Position numbers and translations under genes: made by a program
Shown: positions 22,357 through 33,541 of the stretch, in pieces
Numbering within the stretch: the stretch's first letter is position 1
Layout: every line of letters starts with the position of its first letter
The notes under the pieces: generated by a model
What the model was told of the DNA's origin: nothing
The model's input: only the letters and a program-made list of their open reading frames with translations
The model's database searches: none
Source of the DNA: Tupaia tana
Taxonomy: Eukaryota; Chordata; Mammalia; Scandentia; Tupaiidae
Assembly (NCBI GenBank): GCA_026018925.1
Contig: JAKSZU010000009.1
Coordinates: 38,709,194-38,773,193 of the forward strand
Length of the DNA: 64,000 nucleotides
Direction: 5' to 3'

Positions 22357-22812
22357 AGTAGTGGCACATGCTGTCACGATACTGCTACTTGGGGACTAGC
22401 AGATGGTGTAATGGATATGTCACTGGACTCCCATGTAGTCAGCTGCAGTTTGAGTTCCGGACCTGGTGGTTTAAACTCATGCCAGGCTTGTGTGCGTGCG
22501 TGCCCTAGATCCCGAGAGCAGAACAGAGGAGAAGGGATTGAGGTGTGGCCATCCCCCTGGGGGGGGGGGGGGTGATTTCTTACTTTCTGTCTCTCTGACT
22601 CTCTCTGTCTTTTGGGCGAGTACACATGCCCTATAGCAAAAAAATCTTAAAAAAAAAAGATACTGCTACTTGGAGACTGAGGCCAAATAAACACAGGCTC
22701 AGCTCCTTGCTCAACCTAAACGGGCTGGGCATGGTGGCACATGCCTGTGGTCCTAGTTACCTGGAGGTCGGGGCAGCAAGATTCTAACATAGTGAGATCG
22801 TCAAAAATCACT
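22357..22812 (+). mobile_element. 7SL-derived dimeric SINE (Alu/FLAM-like), split
   Basis: Left monomer: 22357-22392 joined to 22674-22727 ('gtggcacatgctgtcacgat', 'cttggagactgaggcc'). Right monomer from 22728: 'gggctgggcatggtggcaca', 'tgcctgtggtcctagttacc'. These are the 5' Alu-domain words of 7SL RNA. A SINE at 22393-22658 interrupts the left monomer. Confidence 0.72.
22393..22658 (+). mobile_element. tRNA-derived SINE, long type, inside the 7SL SINE
   Basis: A perfect 15-bp TSD, gatactgctacttgg, lies at 22378-22392 and 22659-22673. It has a run of about 12 G in the body. Confidence 0.94.
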
Positions 22813-23075
22813 GACTCTCTGGCTGAGTCACTCTGGCATAAGGGAAATGCAAGTGCCCTACAAGCCTGGAAACCATATGGCCAACTGTGAGTTTGGATCT
22901 CTGAGTCACCCTGATGATATGCAGGTACCTATAGGGACCCAGGATCCTGAGAAGCTGGAAGGCTCTGGAATGGCAATTATGGCATAATAAGATCCTGTCA
23001 AGGATTCTGGAGTCTCTCTTTTTCTCTCTTACTTGTGTATATGCACACACTACCATTAAAAGAAAATTAGAAAAA
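22813..23075 (+). mobile_element. older tRNA-related SINE abutting the 7SL dimer
   Basis: 'ctggctgagtcactctggca', 'atggccaactgtgagtttgg' and 'gggacccaggatcctgagaa' recall a diverged tRNA-headed SINE ending in 'cacacactaccattaaaag'. It follows the 7SL part without unique DNA between, so it may be one composite unit. Confidence 0.5.
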
Positions 23076-23470
23076 TCAATCAATCTTTCTCATAAATAAA
23101 TAAACTTAGAAAAATGAGAAAAGTATAAATAATAAGCTAATAGTAGATGAAAGGGAATCAGAAAAAGCTACTAGATTTTTCCAGAAATAGGCAAAAATAA
23201 AGGAGTAAAGAAGCAATGAAGATCAGATAGCAAAAATAGAAAAAACCTTGGAAAATAGTGAATTCAAATCTAAGCACATTAATAACCTTAAAATAAATCA
23301 TTTAAGTGTCCCAAACATTAAGAGATTGTGAATAGATAAATAATAAGACCTAAGTTTTAAGCTATCTAAGATATATGAAACTCACCTGGAATATAATTTC
23401 ACAAATAGGTTGAATGTATAAGTATGAAAGATAGTATAACAATAAAACACTAATCAAAAGAAGGCTGAAG

Positions 23471-23735
23471 TGGTGCCAGCAGGGGGCATTGTGGTTAAGG
23501 CATTGGACTCCCACATGGCTGACCACAGTTCAAGTCCTGGACCTGGAGGCTTGAAAATCACTCTGGGTGTGTGCATGCATACCCAAAATCCTCAGAGGAG
23601 AATGGAGAAGGGATTGAGGCATAGCCATCCCTCTGGGGGGTGATTTCTCTCTCACTGGCTGTCTCTCTCCAGTGAGTGCATGCACCCCATGGCAAAAAAA
23701 AAAAAAAAAGAAAGAAATAAAGAAAGAAAAGTTGT
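23471..23735 (+). mobile_element. tRNA-derived SINE, long type
   Basis: Head 'tgccagcagggggcattgtg', 3' end 'ccccatggcaaaaaaa' and a long A/G tail. It is inserted in the L1M ORF2 region. Confidence 0.88.
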
Positions 23736-24267
23736 ATTTATTTATTTCTATGTATCTCTATTAATACCAGAAAAGGTAGAAATCAATACAGTGAGACTAA
23801 CAGAGACATTAAATAATAAGAAATGAATTGATTCCTGAGGAAGAAATTACAATCCAAAACATGTTAAGTACCTATAGAAAATGTGACAAAATACATGAAG
23901 CCTGAAATTATAGTTCCAAAGTAAATAAACAGATAAATCTACAACAATAGTTGGAAAATTGATTATTTTTTCTCAGTAACTAATAGAAGAAGACTGTAGA
24001 AGATCTGAAGAACAATCAATCAACCGACTTGACCTTACTGACATTTATGGAACACTCTATTCAACAGTAGTTAGGACAGAATCTTTCAAAGTACACTTGT
24101 AAGAGTCATGAAGATAGACCACTAGACCACATTCTGGGTCATAAAAAAAATCCACTGTATTTAAAAGAACTGATGTTGTACAAAATGTGCTCCCCAACTA
24201 TACCAGAAACAAACTAAAAAGTAATAATGGAAATTTCTCTGGAAAGATAGACATACTTGGAAATTAT

Positions 24268-24625
24268 TGTGGTTTGGACAACGGTTTGTCCCCCCAAAGT
24301 TCTTGTTCTGGAATCTAGTCCCAGTGGGTGGTGACTGGATCATACAGACACAGGCTTTATGAATGGATTAATGGTGTCTTGTGAGTGACTGAGTTCTAGG
24401 TCTTATGAGACATGGCTACTTTTCACGACAGCAGGTTGTTATCAGCTCTCTCTCTGGGCACACACCTGTCTATCTTTCAGCTATGGTATATACCAGCCTA
24501 ATGTCTACCCTCCTCCTTTGGACTTTCCAGTCATCAGAATCATGAGTCAAATAAACCTATATTTCTTTATAAATCATCTAGTCTCAGGTATTTCTGTTAA
24601 CAATTCAATAATGGACTAATAGAGA
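24268..24625 (+). mobile_element. MaLR LTR fossil, MST/THE1-like (solo LTR)
   Basis: Starts 'tgtggtttggacaacggttt' and ends with the family 3' wording ('caaataaacctatatttctt', 'atggactaatag'). A gaaatta-like duplication lies on both sides. It is a non-coding fossil LTR of the ERVL-MaLR group inserted in the L1M, from early placental evolution. No internal region accompanies it. Confidence 0.8.
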
Positions 24626-24712
24626 AATTAAACAACACATTTCAAAATAACTACCCTAGGAGGGACTCACAGAATTAGATGGTATTTTGAATTGAATAAA
24701 ATTAAAAACTCG

Positions 24713-24900
24713 GGACCAGCAGATGTTGTAGCAGTTACATCACTAGACTCCCACATGACTGACCATGATTTGAGTCCTGGACCCAGTGGCTTAAAACTCA
24801 CAACCTGTGCCTGTGCATGTGTGCCCAGGATCCTGGGAGGAGAATGGAGAAGGGATGGTGGCATGGCCATCCCTCCGGGGGGTGATTTCTTCTTTTTTTT

Positions 24901-24964
<64 letters not shown>

Positions 24965-25310
24965 GAGAGGTTTTTTTTTTTTTCGCTATAGGGCGCGTGC
25001 GCTCGCCAGACAGACAGAGAGAGACATAGAGACAGAAAGCGAGAAATCACCCCCCAGGGGGGATGGTCACGCCGCAATCCCTTCTCCTCCATTCTCCTCT
25101 CGGGATCTTGGGCACGCACGCACACGCGCCCGGCGTGAGTTGTAAGCCACCGGGTCCGAGACGCGAACCGCGGTCGACTACGTGGGAGTCCAGCGACATA
25201 GCCATTACGCTAACTGCTGGTTCCCAGGGGGGTGATTTCTCACTTTCCCTCTCTCTGTCTCTCTGTCTCTCTGGTGAGTGCACATACCCTCACACAAAAA
25301 CCTCTAAAAA
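24713..25310 (+). mobile_element. tRNA-derived SINE, long type, split
   Basis: Older copy in two parts, 24713-24890 and 25227-25310, separated by a young antisense SINE. Head 'gggaccagcagatgttgtag', 3' end 'cacataccctcacacaaaaa'. Confidence 0.92.
24891..25226 (-). mobile_element. young tRNA-derived SINE, nested
   Basis: TSD ggggggtgatttct at 24877-24890 and 25227-25240. Long T tract (24895-24963), and CpG sites largely intact ('gcgcgtgcgctcgcc'). By eye only about three substitutions separate its body from the copy at 58843-59102. Confidence 0.94.
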
Positions 25311-25711
25311 TAATTAAAGAAAAAATTCAATATCTCAAAACTTGTGATAATTAAGTGTTTGTATTGGAAAAGAAAAGGGGTGAGAAAACCTAAGTTGAGC
25401 AGAAGGAAGGACATAATAAAGTTGACAGAAGATTTCAATTTTGTTGAAAACAATAGACAAGATGAATTGAATCAATTCTGATTATTTGAAAAGGTCAATA
25501 CAATGGATAAATCTCTATACAGAAGACAGAAAAAAACCAGAGGAGACATAGATTAGAAATATCAGGAATGAAAGAAGGGATGTCTCTGCAGTTTCAATAG
25601 ATTACTACATATCCTACATATTAAAAGGATAATATGAGGATATTATGAGCACTTCTATTCCAGTAAGTTTGACACCAAAACTCACTACAAAATAAGTAAG
25701 TCTCATAAATA

Positions 25712-25735
25712 GTTTTTTTCTTTTTTTTGAGAGTT

Positions 25736-25770
<35 letters not shown>

Positions 25771-26001
25771 ATAGGGCGTGTGCGCTTGCCAGAAAGACAG
25801 AGAAACAGAAAGCGAGAAATCACCCCCCAGGGGGGATGGCCACGCCGCAATTCCTTCTCCTCCATTCTCCTCTTGGGATCTCGGGCACGCACGCACACGT
25901 GCCCGGCGTGAGTCTTAAGTCACCGGGTCTGGGACGTGAACCGCGGTCGACTACATGGGAGTCCAGCGACATAGCCACTGGACCAGTTAACTGTTGGTCC
26001 C
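25712..26001 (-). mobile_element. tRNA-derived SINE, long type, with foldback 5' end
   Basis: Intact-looking antisense copy with a long T tract. The head end carries extra bases that make an inverted repeat, ggaccagttaactgttggtc (25979-25998). It is flanked by aatagtttt-like duplications. Confidence 0.9.
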
Positions 26002-26041
26002 AATAGTTTTAAGTTTATTACATGAATTAAAATTATAATTA

Positions 26042-26112
26042 TTGGGTCGTTGGAAAAGTCATGACACATTTTTGTGTTGAAAAATATGTCATGATTTTTT
26101 CTGACAATCTGA
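26042..26112. mobile_element. TA-flanked MITE, copy 4
   Basis: About 71 bp. Left end ttgggtcgttggaaaagtca; the right end is complementary after a few changes. TA at 26040-26041 and 26113-26114. Confidence 0.75.
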
Positions 26113-26154
26113 TAAATGAAACTTAAAATTAAAAACCTTAGAAGAGTGAAAACT

Positions 26155-26248
26155 CTGGGGGCCAGCAGGTGTCGTGTTGGTTATAGGTGCTGGATTCCCA
26201 CATGGTCGACCGTGGTTCAAGTCCTGGACCTGGCAGCTTGCTTTCTCA

Positions 26249-26305
<57 letters not shown>

Positions 26306-26387
26306 CCTCTGTGGTCAATTTGAAATAAAAAAATGAATAAATAAATACATTAAATAAAGTTAAATAAAATAATTCTTTTTTAAAAAA
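26155..26387 (+). mobile_element. tRNA-derived SINE, short type, with (TC)n expansion
   Basis: TSD agaagagtgaaaact (26140-26154) and agaagagtaaaaact (26388-26402). The CT stretch has grown to about 26 TC units (26250-26301). Confidence 0.93.
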
Positions 26388-26835
26388 AGAAGAGTAAAAA
26401 CTACAAGCAAAATGAAATACTTGGTATATACAGACTACCAACATTATAGAAGAAATAATGTCAAGTACACACAAAGTGTTCTAGAAGATATGAGAGAATT
26501 GAATACTTCTGACCTTATTATATAAGGCTACTGAAGCATGAATCCAAAACCTGAGGAAAAAAAGTATTCTCCTGGAACACAGATACAAATTCTTTCACAA
26601 ACTATAGCTAATTGGATATAGGAATATAGATATAGATTATAGATAAATAGGGAGAGTATTGAGAGAAGAGAGAGAAGAAAATATATATATATACTTAAAT
26701 ATACTTATATAACACGAGAAAATAAATTTTATGTATACTATCAATTAACTAATTAAGAAAAGCAATCTGATTATTTCAATATATATAGAAAAGCACTGGA
26801 AAAAATTAAGTAATAATTTATGATAAAAACTGAGC

Positions 26836-27075
26836 AGGGACCAGCAGATGGTATAGCAGTTACATTCCTAGACTCCCACATGGCTGACCACACTTCGAGT
26901 TCTGTACCCAGTGACTTGAAAATCACGCTGGGCATGTCTCTATGTGTGCCCAAGATACTGGGAGAATAGAGGAGAAGGAATTGAGGAGTGGCCATCCCTC
27001 TGGAGGGTGATTTCTTACTTTCCCTCTCACTGTGTGTCTCTCTCTCTAGCCATAAGGATAAAACCTCTAAAACAA
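26836..27075 (+). mobile_element. tRNA-derived SINE, long type
   Basis: Diverged copy with head 'gggaccagcagatggtatag' and 'tagccataaggataaaacct' at the 3' end, inside L1M. Confidence 0.85.
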
Positions 27076-27902
27076 TGATGAAAACAACGATAAACACACA
27101 CACAAAGAAAATCTCTGAGCAAAGGAATAAAAGATAGCTTCCTTCTCTATACATATGATATCTACAACCAATATCATACTTAGGAGTGACATACTGAAGA
27201 CTTTTCTCCTAAGATCAAGGAATAATGAAAGGACATCTGCTCTCATTATTCCTACCCAACCTCAAACTGAAAGTCCTAGCTAGTACAAGACACAATAAAA
27301 ATAAAATTCATGCAGATTGTAGAGAGGAAAGTATTTATTTGCAGGTGACAATGGTCTTTTTATAAAATCTCCTAAAAATGCTACAAGAACTATTTGAACT
27401 AATAAGTGTATTTAGCAAAGTGATAGGATATAAGATAAATATGCAAAAATAAATTATATTTCCAAATAGTAGAAATAGGCGATAGGAAATTTGAAAGTAA
27501 AAATCATTTGCACCAAAAAATAAACCTCAACTCATATTTCCTCCAAAACTTAACTTGAAAAGGTCATAATTATAAGGTAGAACCAAAAACTAGAAAAATC
27601 CAAACAGTTTATGATAAAATCTTTGTAACCTTTGGCTTTGTAAATATTTCCTTGATAGGAAACAAAAAGGAACAAATCATTAAATATGGTAAGTTAGATT
27701 TTATAAAAATTTAAATTATCTGCTCTTCAAAAGTTCTTGTTAAGAAAAGTAAAAAGACATGCCACCATCTGATAGGAAATTCTTGTCAAACAATGATTAG
27801 ACAAGACTATTACTCATTTTATATACACATACTTATGTATGAATGTGTATATATAAGACATACGAATATGCACACACTAAAGGCAGCTTCAGAAAATTAA
27901 TA

Positions 27903-28150
27903 GAGGGTCCAACAGGTGGCGTGGAAATTAAGGCAATGGATTCCACATGGCCAACTGTGTAGTTTGAGTCCCAGACTTGCAACTTGAAAATCATGCCAGG
28001 CATGTGCGTGTGCACCCAAAATCTCAAGAGGAGGCTGGAGGGGAAGGAATTGCAGCACAGCCATCTCACTTTGGGGTTGATTTCTCATTTTCCCTCTCTA
28101 TCTCTGTCTCTCTCTGGTGAGTGCATGCACTATATAGTAAAAAAAAAACA
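27903..28150 (+). mobile_element. tRNA-derived SINE, long type, older
   Basis: Head 'gtccaacaggtggcgtggaa', body 'cccaaaatctcaagaggagg' and 3' end 'gcatgcactatatagtaaaa'. Confidence 0.83.
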
Positions 28151-28152
28151 GT

Positions 28153-28264
28153 TTATAGAAAAATGGAATAAAAATTATGAGCTTTTTGGGTGAATAAAAA
28201 ATGAAACCAATGTGTAGTTTTTTCATAATACACTTTTTCCATGAATATTTTTGAGGAGCTCTTA
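28153..28264. mobile_element. mariner-type MITE with Hsmar2-like ends, fragment
   Basis: The right half 'tttttccatgaatatttttg', then 'aggagctctta', matches the right end of the copy at 54189-54316. The left terminus is poorly kept. Confidence 0.5.
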
Positions 28265-28462
28265 TATATACTGTATACATGCACATGTATACACACACAC
28301 ACACAAACACACACATATATAAACACGTTCTCTCTCTTTCACACAACTCAATCATAAAAAGTAAATAACTCAATTTTTAAAAATGAGTAACTCTTTCAAT
28401 ATCACAGTATGAGAATTTCCCTAGACCTGCTAGCCAAGTAGATTATTAAAAATTATTAACAA

Positions 28463-28624
28463 CCCTGGGGCTGGCAGGTGGCATGGTGGTTAAGGGCAAT
28501 GGATTCCCACATGGCCGACGCTGGTTCGAGTCCCGGATCTGGCAGCTTGCTTTCTCTCTCTCTTGCTCTGTTCCTCTCTGGTAAAATTTAAAAAAATAAA
28601 GTTAAATAAAAATAATTTTTTATT
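28463..28624 (+). mobile_element. tRNA-derived SINE, short type
   Basis: TSD aaaaattattaacaa at 28448-28462 and again from 28626. Good B box, ctggttcgagtccc. Confidence 0.93.
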
Positions 28625-28640
28625 AAAAAATTATTAACAA

Positions 28641-29068
28641 TTTAAAGTCACTAGAAATAATTCCAATTAATGTCACACAGCAAATGAAACATTTCTCAAG
28701 AAAATGAACTAAATCTCATTAAGAACAACGGGAATCTGTGGCAAATAAACTAGGAGCTACTTCCTTACATTCCTTCTCGGGACATATAGATAGTAGCTGG
28801 CTATATGGATGTATTCAAGAATCCAGGGCTTTATTACCCACTCATCCCCCTTCCCCCTGCCCCACATACACACGCCAGCTATAGTTAGAGAACTATAGCA
28901 TCTCTCCAGGGGAGAGGGTAGGACTTCAGAATTTCTCATCTTGCCCCAGTTACTAACTGGAGAGCCTAAGCATGGCCAAGAGGTAGGGGCTTCCTTTATT
29001 CACACAGACTTGAATTGTGGTGTAGGGGTTCTACCTCAGGGTACAGTGCAATGAGAAATGAGAATACT
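28641..29068. other. unassigned DNA
   Basis: May hold a very diverged L1M 3' end at 28360-28720 ('aaaaatgagtaactctttca'). The rest is unassigned. Confidence 0.35.
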
Positions 29069-29087
29069 GGAACCCTGATTCCTTCAT

Positions 29088-29345
29088 TTTTTTTGGAGAG
29101 GTTTTTGCTATAGGGTGCATGCGCTCGCCAGAAAGACAGAGAGAGACGGAGAGACAGAAAGCGAGAAATCACCCCCCAGGGGGGATGGCCACACCGCAAT
29201 CCCTTCTCCTCCATTCTGCTCTCGAGATCTCGGGCACGCACACACACGCGCCCGGCATGAGTTTAAGCCACCAGGTCCGGGACTTGAACTGAGGTCGGCT
29301 ACATGGGAGTCCAGCGACATAGCCATTACGCTAACTGCTGGTCCA
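29088..29345 (-). mobile_element. tRNA-derived SINE, long type
   Basis: A perfect 19-bp TSD, ggaaccctgattccttcat, lies at 29069-29087 and 29346-29364. The CpG content suggests a fairly recent insertion. Confidence 0.95.
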
Positions 29346-29639
29346 GGAACCCTGATTCCTTCATAAAGCAAGGCTCCCTACCAAGAGAGACCAATTGAGA
29401 AGACCAGAGGCTAAAGCTACCCTATATGCCCTTAGCAAAGTGCTCTGCTCCTAAAGTGGGGATGCCACTCAGAGAAGTAAATCACTGTCCTCACGCCCAT
29501 CTCCACGGTGACAGATCTAATATTTTGCCTATGGATCAGATATACTGAAGCTTTTCTCAAAGGAACTTATTTCTTTGTAACAGATCATTAGGGATAGTCT
29601 CAAAAACAATGACAACTGTATTGTGAAAAACAGACACGA

Positions 29640-30040
29640 TAGATAGGTCTATAACTATTAAACTCAATAATATTGGCCGGAGAAGGCCTCCATACTTATA
29701 TACTTGAGGTCTTGTAAGTAAACCACAATCTCACTTAGGAGTCCGCTTCCTTAACAAACTGGTGAGTTGTAGCCAATCATAGCAGCCATGTTTCAGTCAG
29801 TCACAGACAGCACAGCCTTTAAACTGAGTTCATACAAACACCAAACTGTAACCCATCCAGCTGCTTCTCTACCTCATTCCTTCACTTGTTTTCTTACTTC
29901 ACTCCTTTTATTGCCTGTAAAATTTATTAGACCATGTGGCACCTTGAAGTTCCTTGGAAGCCATTCTGGGAGCTGCTTGATTGGTAAACCATTTTGCTCA
30001 ATTAAACTGATAAATTAGGTTGTTCTAAAGTTCTTCTTTT
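29640..30040 (+). mobile_element. probable ERV1-type LTR fossil
   Basis: The wording 'gctgcttgattggtaaacca' followed by 'tttgctcaattaaact' resembles the R/U5 end of gammaretrovirus-like LTRs. CCAATCA is present upstream (29774). Ends are approximate and I see no internal region. Family not assigned; it looks old. Confidence 0.45.
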
Positions 30041-30055
30041 AACAATATATTAGAG

Positions 30056-30632
30056 ATATAAACTCAGCCATAGGCTGGCTACTTTACCAGGAAAAAATAA
30101 ATCAGAGAAAGACACAGCTGAGATAAGGCTTCCTAGCATCAGAATAAATCTTGAACACTGACCTGAAAAACTTTAAAGAAGCCTGAATTTAACTTACTCT
30201 GTATAGTAATTGATGCCCCAGACATTGTTAAAGACAATAGTGAAATCAGCCACCAACTACTGGAGCTTAATAGCTGGGTGTGGTAAGAGAAAGAAGACAG
30301 TGAAAGAAGGCCAGCCAAAAAACTGCACACATGCTCGAGGTCGCACCCTCCAAGGATCAAAATCAGAGGCTTCCCACTGTGGGGTCCAGTAGGAGGTGGG
30401 GGTGGCAGATAAAGGAATACAGGAGAGCAGGTAGACTTTATTAATTCAACTAGTTAATACACAAGTAAACAAGCAAATAACATGAGGAAACTGAATAAAT
30501 AGGGATAACAGTACTGAGAGCTGCTACAATTTGTTATTTGAAATGTTTAGTTTCCAACAAAAGGTCACCAGACATGCATAGAAAGTCTGACTCATATCTT
30601 GGGAAAAAAGTCAGCAACAGAAACTGCCTTTA
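30056..30632 (+). mobile_element. L1M5/HAL1-like 5' region
   Basis: The wording 'tagtttccaacaaaaggtca' followed by 'agcaacagaaactgcctt' matches the old L1M/HAL1 5' UTR. No coding frame survives. Confidence 0.55.
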
Positions 30633-30647
30633 AGAGTGAACAGGTTT

Positions 30648-30877
30648 AGGGTCAGCAGATGGCCTAGCGGTTAAGTTACTTAACTCCCACATGGCCAACC
30701 GCGGTTCGAGACCCAGACTCGTGGACTAAAGCTCACGCTCACCTGTGTGTGTGTGCTCAAGATCCCAGGAGGAGAATGGAGAAGGGACTGTGGTGTGGCC
30801 ATCCCCCCCAGGGGGTGATTTCTCATTTCCCATCTCACTATGTCTGTCTCTGCCCCAATTCCCTTAAAAAAAAAAAA
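30648..30877 (+). mobile_element. tRNA-derived SINE, long type
   Basis: A perfect 15-bp TSD, agagtgaacaggttt, lies at 30633-30647 and 30878-30892. It inserted in the L1M-like 5' region. Confidence 0.94.
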
Positions 30878-30892
30878 AGAGTGAACAGGTTT

Positions 30893-31690
30893 GGATTTAC
30901 CAACAATAACAAGATATCAAAGCCACCTTATAACTTCCATTTACTATAGCATCAAAAAAGAATGAAATACTGAGGAGAAAATTCACCAAAAGAAGTGCAA
31001 AACTTCTATTTTGAAAACTAAAATCTGTAACCCATCCAGCTGCCTCTCTATTCTTCTTTACTGAAAGAAATTGAAGATTGGGACCAGCAGTTAGCATAAT
31101 GGCTATGTCGCTAGACTCCCATGTAGTCGACCACGGTTCGAATTCCAGACCCGGTGGCTTAAAACTCACGCCGGGCGTGTATGCGTGCGTGCCCAAGATC
31201 CCGAGAGGAGAATGGAGGAGAAGGGATTGCGGCGTGGCCATCCCCCCTGGGAGGTGATTTCTGGCTTTCTGTCTCTATGTCTCTCTCTGTCTGTCTGGCG
31301 AGCGCATGCGCCCTATAGCAAAAACCTCTAAAAAAAAAAGGAAATTGAAGATTTAAATAAATGGAAAGAAATCACATGTTCATGGATCAGAAGATTTAAT
31401 CATGTTAAGGTGGTAGTCTTCCCCAAATTGATCCACAGGTCAATATAATTCCTCTCAGAATATTTTTTTTTTAGTATAAATTGTGAGTCGAGTCCTAAAA
31501 TTCATATGGAAACAGAAGAAATCCAGAATAGCCAAAACAATCTTGAAACCCAAAAACAAAGTAAAAGACCTACATTTATTGGTTTCAAAACTAACTCCAA
31601 AGCAGCAGTAATCAAGTCAATGTGGTAGAAAAACAAGGATAGACATAGATGTGTGGAATAGAATAGAGACTATAGAATAAAGGCCTATGT
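30893..31690 (+). mobile_element. L1M ORF2 3' part
   Basis: 'actatagcatcaaaaaagaa', 'aatccagaatagccaaaaca' and 'aagtcaatgtggtagaaaaa' are from the downstream half of L1 ORF2. Interrupted by a SINE (31080-31340) and by about 36 foreign bases at 31025-31060. Confidence 0.78.
31080..31340 (+). mobile_element. tRNA-derived SINE, long type
   Basis: TSD gaaattgaagatt at 31067-31079 and 31341-31353. Well-kept family sequence. Confidence 0.94.
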
Positions 31691-32659
31691 ACAGAAAAGT
31701 GTTTTTTCCAGCATACCTGGTTTCCTCAATCCCATAAAACATTCCCAGGTTTTCCTGGTTTCAGGACTGGCAGTTGACTGGCTTCTGGGTAATGAGCTTT
31801 GAGCTCTTAGGAATAATCTGCATGTCTGATATGATAACAATTTGAACAGCTATTTTATGCTAACAATGTTATATATACTGAATATCGGTTTTTGTTCTTG
31901 GGTTTGGAGTCTGAGGTCAGTCATGCAGGTGTTGCATGCCTACATGACTGAACCCCCACTAAAAATCCTGGGCACACTTCACTTTAAGGGCGCTTGTAAA
32001 TATAACCCATTCTTTATCAAAAATACAGAACTAGATATTCAGGAATCAGCAGTGTCTAACACTCTATGAATTAAAAAAAAATCATACTTGAATCTATCGT
32101 CCAAAGTAGATAGTTTCTTATTTTTTAATACGCTAAACCTGGTACGAACCATTTGGTGCTTTTATTTTCTAAATCTGCAGTCTGAAGCATTAGGATTCTG
32201 ATGAAGGGATTAGAACTTCAATGTGTCAGAAGTTTCCCAAATAAAAAAATGTGACTACGTATTCTGGATACCATGCACCACTAGTAACAGTTTGAAGTGG
32301 TTGTCCTTGTTTAATCAGCTTGAAGTGGAAAATTAAAGTCAACTTTTGAATAAAACCAATGTATTTTAAATGTGGGGACTTTGTCTTCTGATATTTTGAG
32401 CTTTTGCATATGAAGAGCATTGTTAAGAAACATTATCTAATACTTGAAAATAAAGCAAAAGGAAAGGAGAAGAATGTCCCTCAATATTATATGGAAGCAA
32501 TACAGTTTAGGCCCACCCAAGTAGATTATTTAGGGTTATGTACTTTAACTCACTGGATATTATTGGCTAAAGTTCTAGATTCAGTGACTTTTTTTTTTTT
32601 TAGCTAAATTATTGTCTGGTACAGATGTAATTTCTCTTCAATAAAAATATAAACCTCTA
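31691..32659. other. unassigned DNA, possible LTR fossil
   Basis: 31910-32000 ('ctgaacccccactaaaaatc', then 'ctgggcacac') has the flavour of an old LTR, but ends and family are unclear. The remainder is AT-rich and unassigned. Confidence 0.3.
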
Positions 32660-32936
32660 GGGAATGAGCAGTTAGCGTAATGGCTATGTCGCTGGATTCC
32701 CACGTAGTCGACCGCGGTTCGAGTCCCGGACCCAGTGGCTTAAAACTCACTCCGGGCACGTGTGCGTGCGTGCCCAAGATCCCGAAAGGAGAATGGAGGA
32801 GAAGGGATTGCGGCGTGACCATCCCCCCTGGGGGGTGATTTCTCGCTTTCTGTCTCTATGTCTCTCTCTGTCTGTCTGGCGAGCGCATGCGCCCTATAGC
32901 GAAAACATCTCCAAAATAAATAAATAAATAAATAAA
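32660..32936 (+). mobile_element. tRNA-derived SINE, long type, young
   Basis: High CpG retention (cgtagtcgaccgcggttcga) and a (TAAA)n tail. TSD ataaacctcta-like on both sides. Confidence 0.92.
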
Positions 32937-33015
32937 TAAACCTCTAAGGTTTAGGGTTTTTTTTTTAAATTGTTTTTCAATTGTATGTATGGCATGATTC
33001 CAATTTTTTTCTATT

Positions 33016-33180
33016 TTTTTAAAGTGTATTTATTATTTTCTTCCATAAGCAAAAGAGACAGATAGAGAGAGAGAGGCACTTCCACCCTTAGCCAACCCTA
33101 TATCATGCCCAAAGAACTCAGGTCAGCCTAGAAGATCATAATATTTTACCATTGTCTGGTCTCCTCTCAAAGTTTATTTT
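33016..33180 (-). mobile_element. third-type tRNA-related SINE, fragment
   Basis: 'tttcttccataagcaaaaga' and the following GA-rich part match the complement of the third SINE type at 56728 and 51212. Confidence 0.5.
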
Positions 33181-33264
33181 TATTAACCTTAAAGAGTATT
33201 GACTAGTTTTGTTTGTAACCTAACAAGTGGATCCTAGCATTTTCTTTTTAATAACTTGCTTCTA

Positions 33265-33541
33265 GGGACCAGCAGTTGGCGTAATGGCTATGTCATTGCA
33301 CTCCCATGTAGTTAACTGCAGTTCGAGTCCCGGTCCTGGTGGCTTAAACTCACTCCAGGTGCATGTGCATGCATGCTCAAAATCCTGAGAGGAGAATGGA
33401 CTGTGGTGTTGCCACCACCCTGGGGGGTAATTTCTCACTTTCTGTCTCTATGTTTCTCTCTGTCTTTCTGGCAAGCACACATGCCCTATAGCAAAAACCT
33501 CTCAAGAAAAAAAAAAAAAGAAAAAAAAGAAAAAAAAAAAA
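33265..33541 (+). mobile_element. tRNA-derived SINE, long type
   Basis: TSD aacttgcttcta at 33253-33264 and 33542-33553. A few bases of the body (the GGAGAAGG part) are absent. Confidence 0.94.

Larger units (their letters stand above)
20641..27830 (+). mobile_element. ancient L1M element, + strand, heavily interrupted
   Basis: ORF1-derived sequence lies at 20690-21790 (for example 'tctatatccactgaaaatat', the L1M ORF1 tail). The inter-ORF region is at 22090-22350 ('ttatttgaaggtgaactgtc'). ORF2 endonuclease-region pieces are at 23090-23470 and 23760-24265 ('gacttgaccttactgacatt', 'ccacattctgggtcataaaa'). Reverse-transcriptase and later ORF2 pieces are at 26400-26830 and 27100-27830 ('gaaagtcctagctagtacaa'). 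All frames are broken. At least nine SINEs, a MITE, a 7SL-type dimer and an MST-type LTR lie inside the interval. Confidence 0.78.

Noticed and set aside
24268-24625. An endogenous retrovirus with genes
   Set aside because: This and the other LTR-like segments are solo LTR fossils. I saw no gag, pol or env-like sequence beside them.
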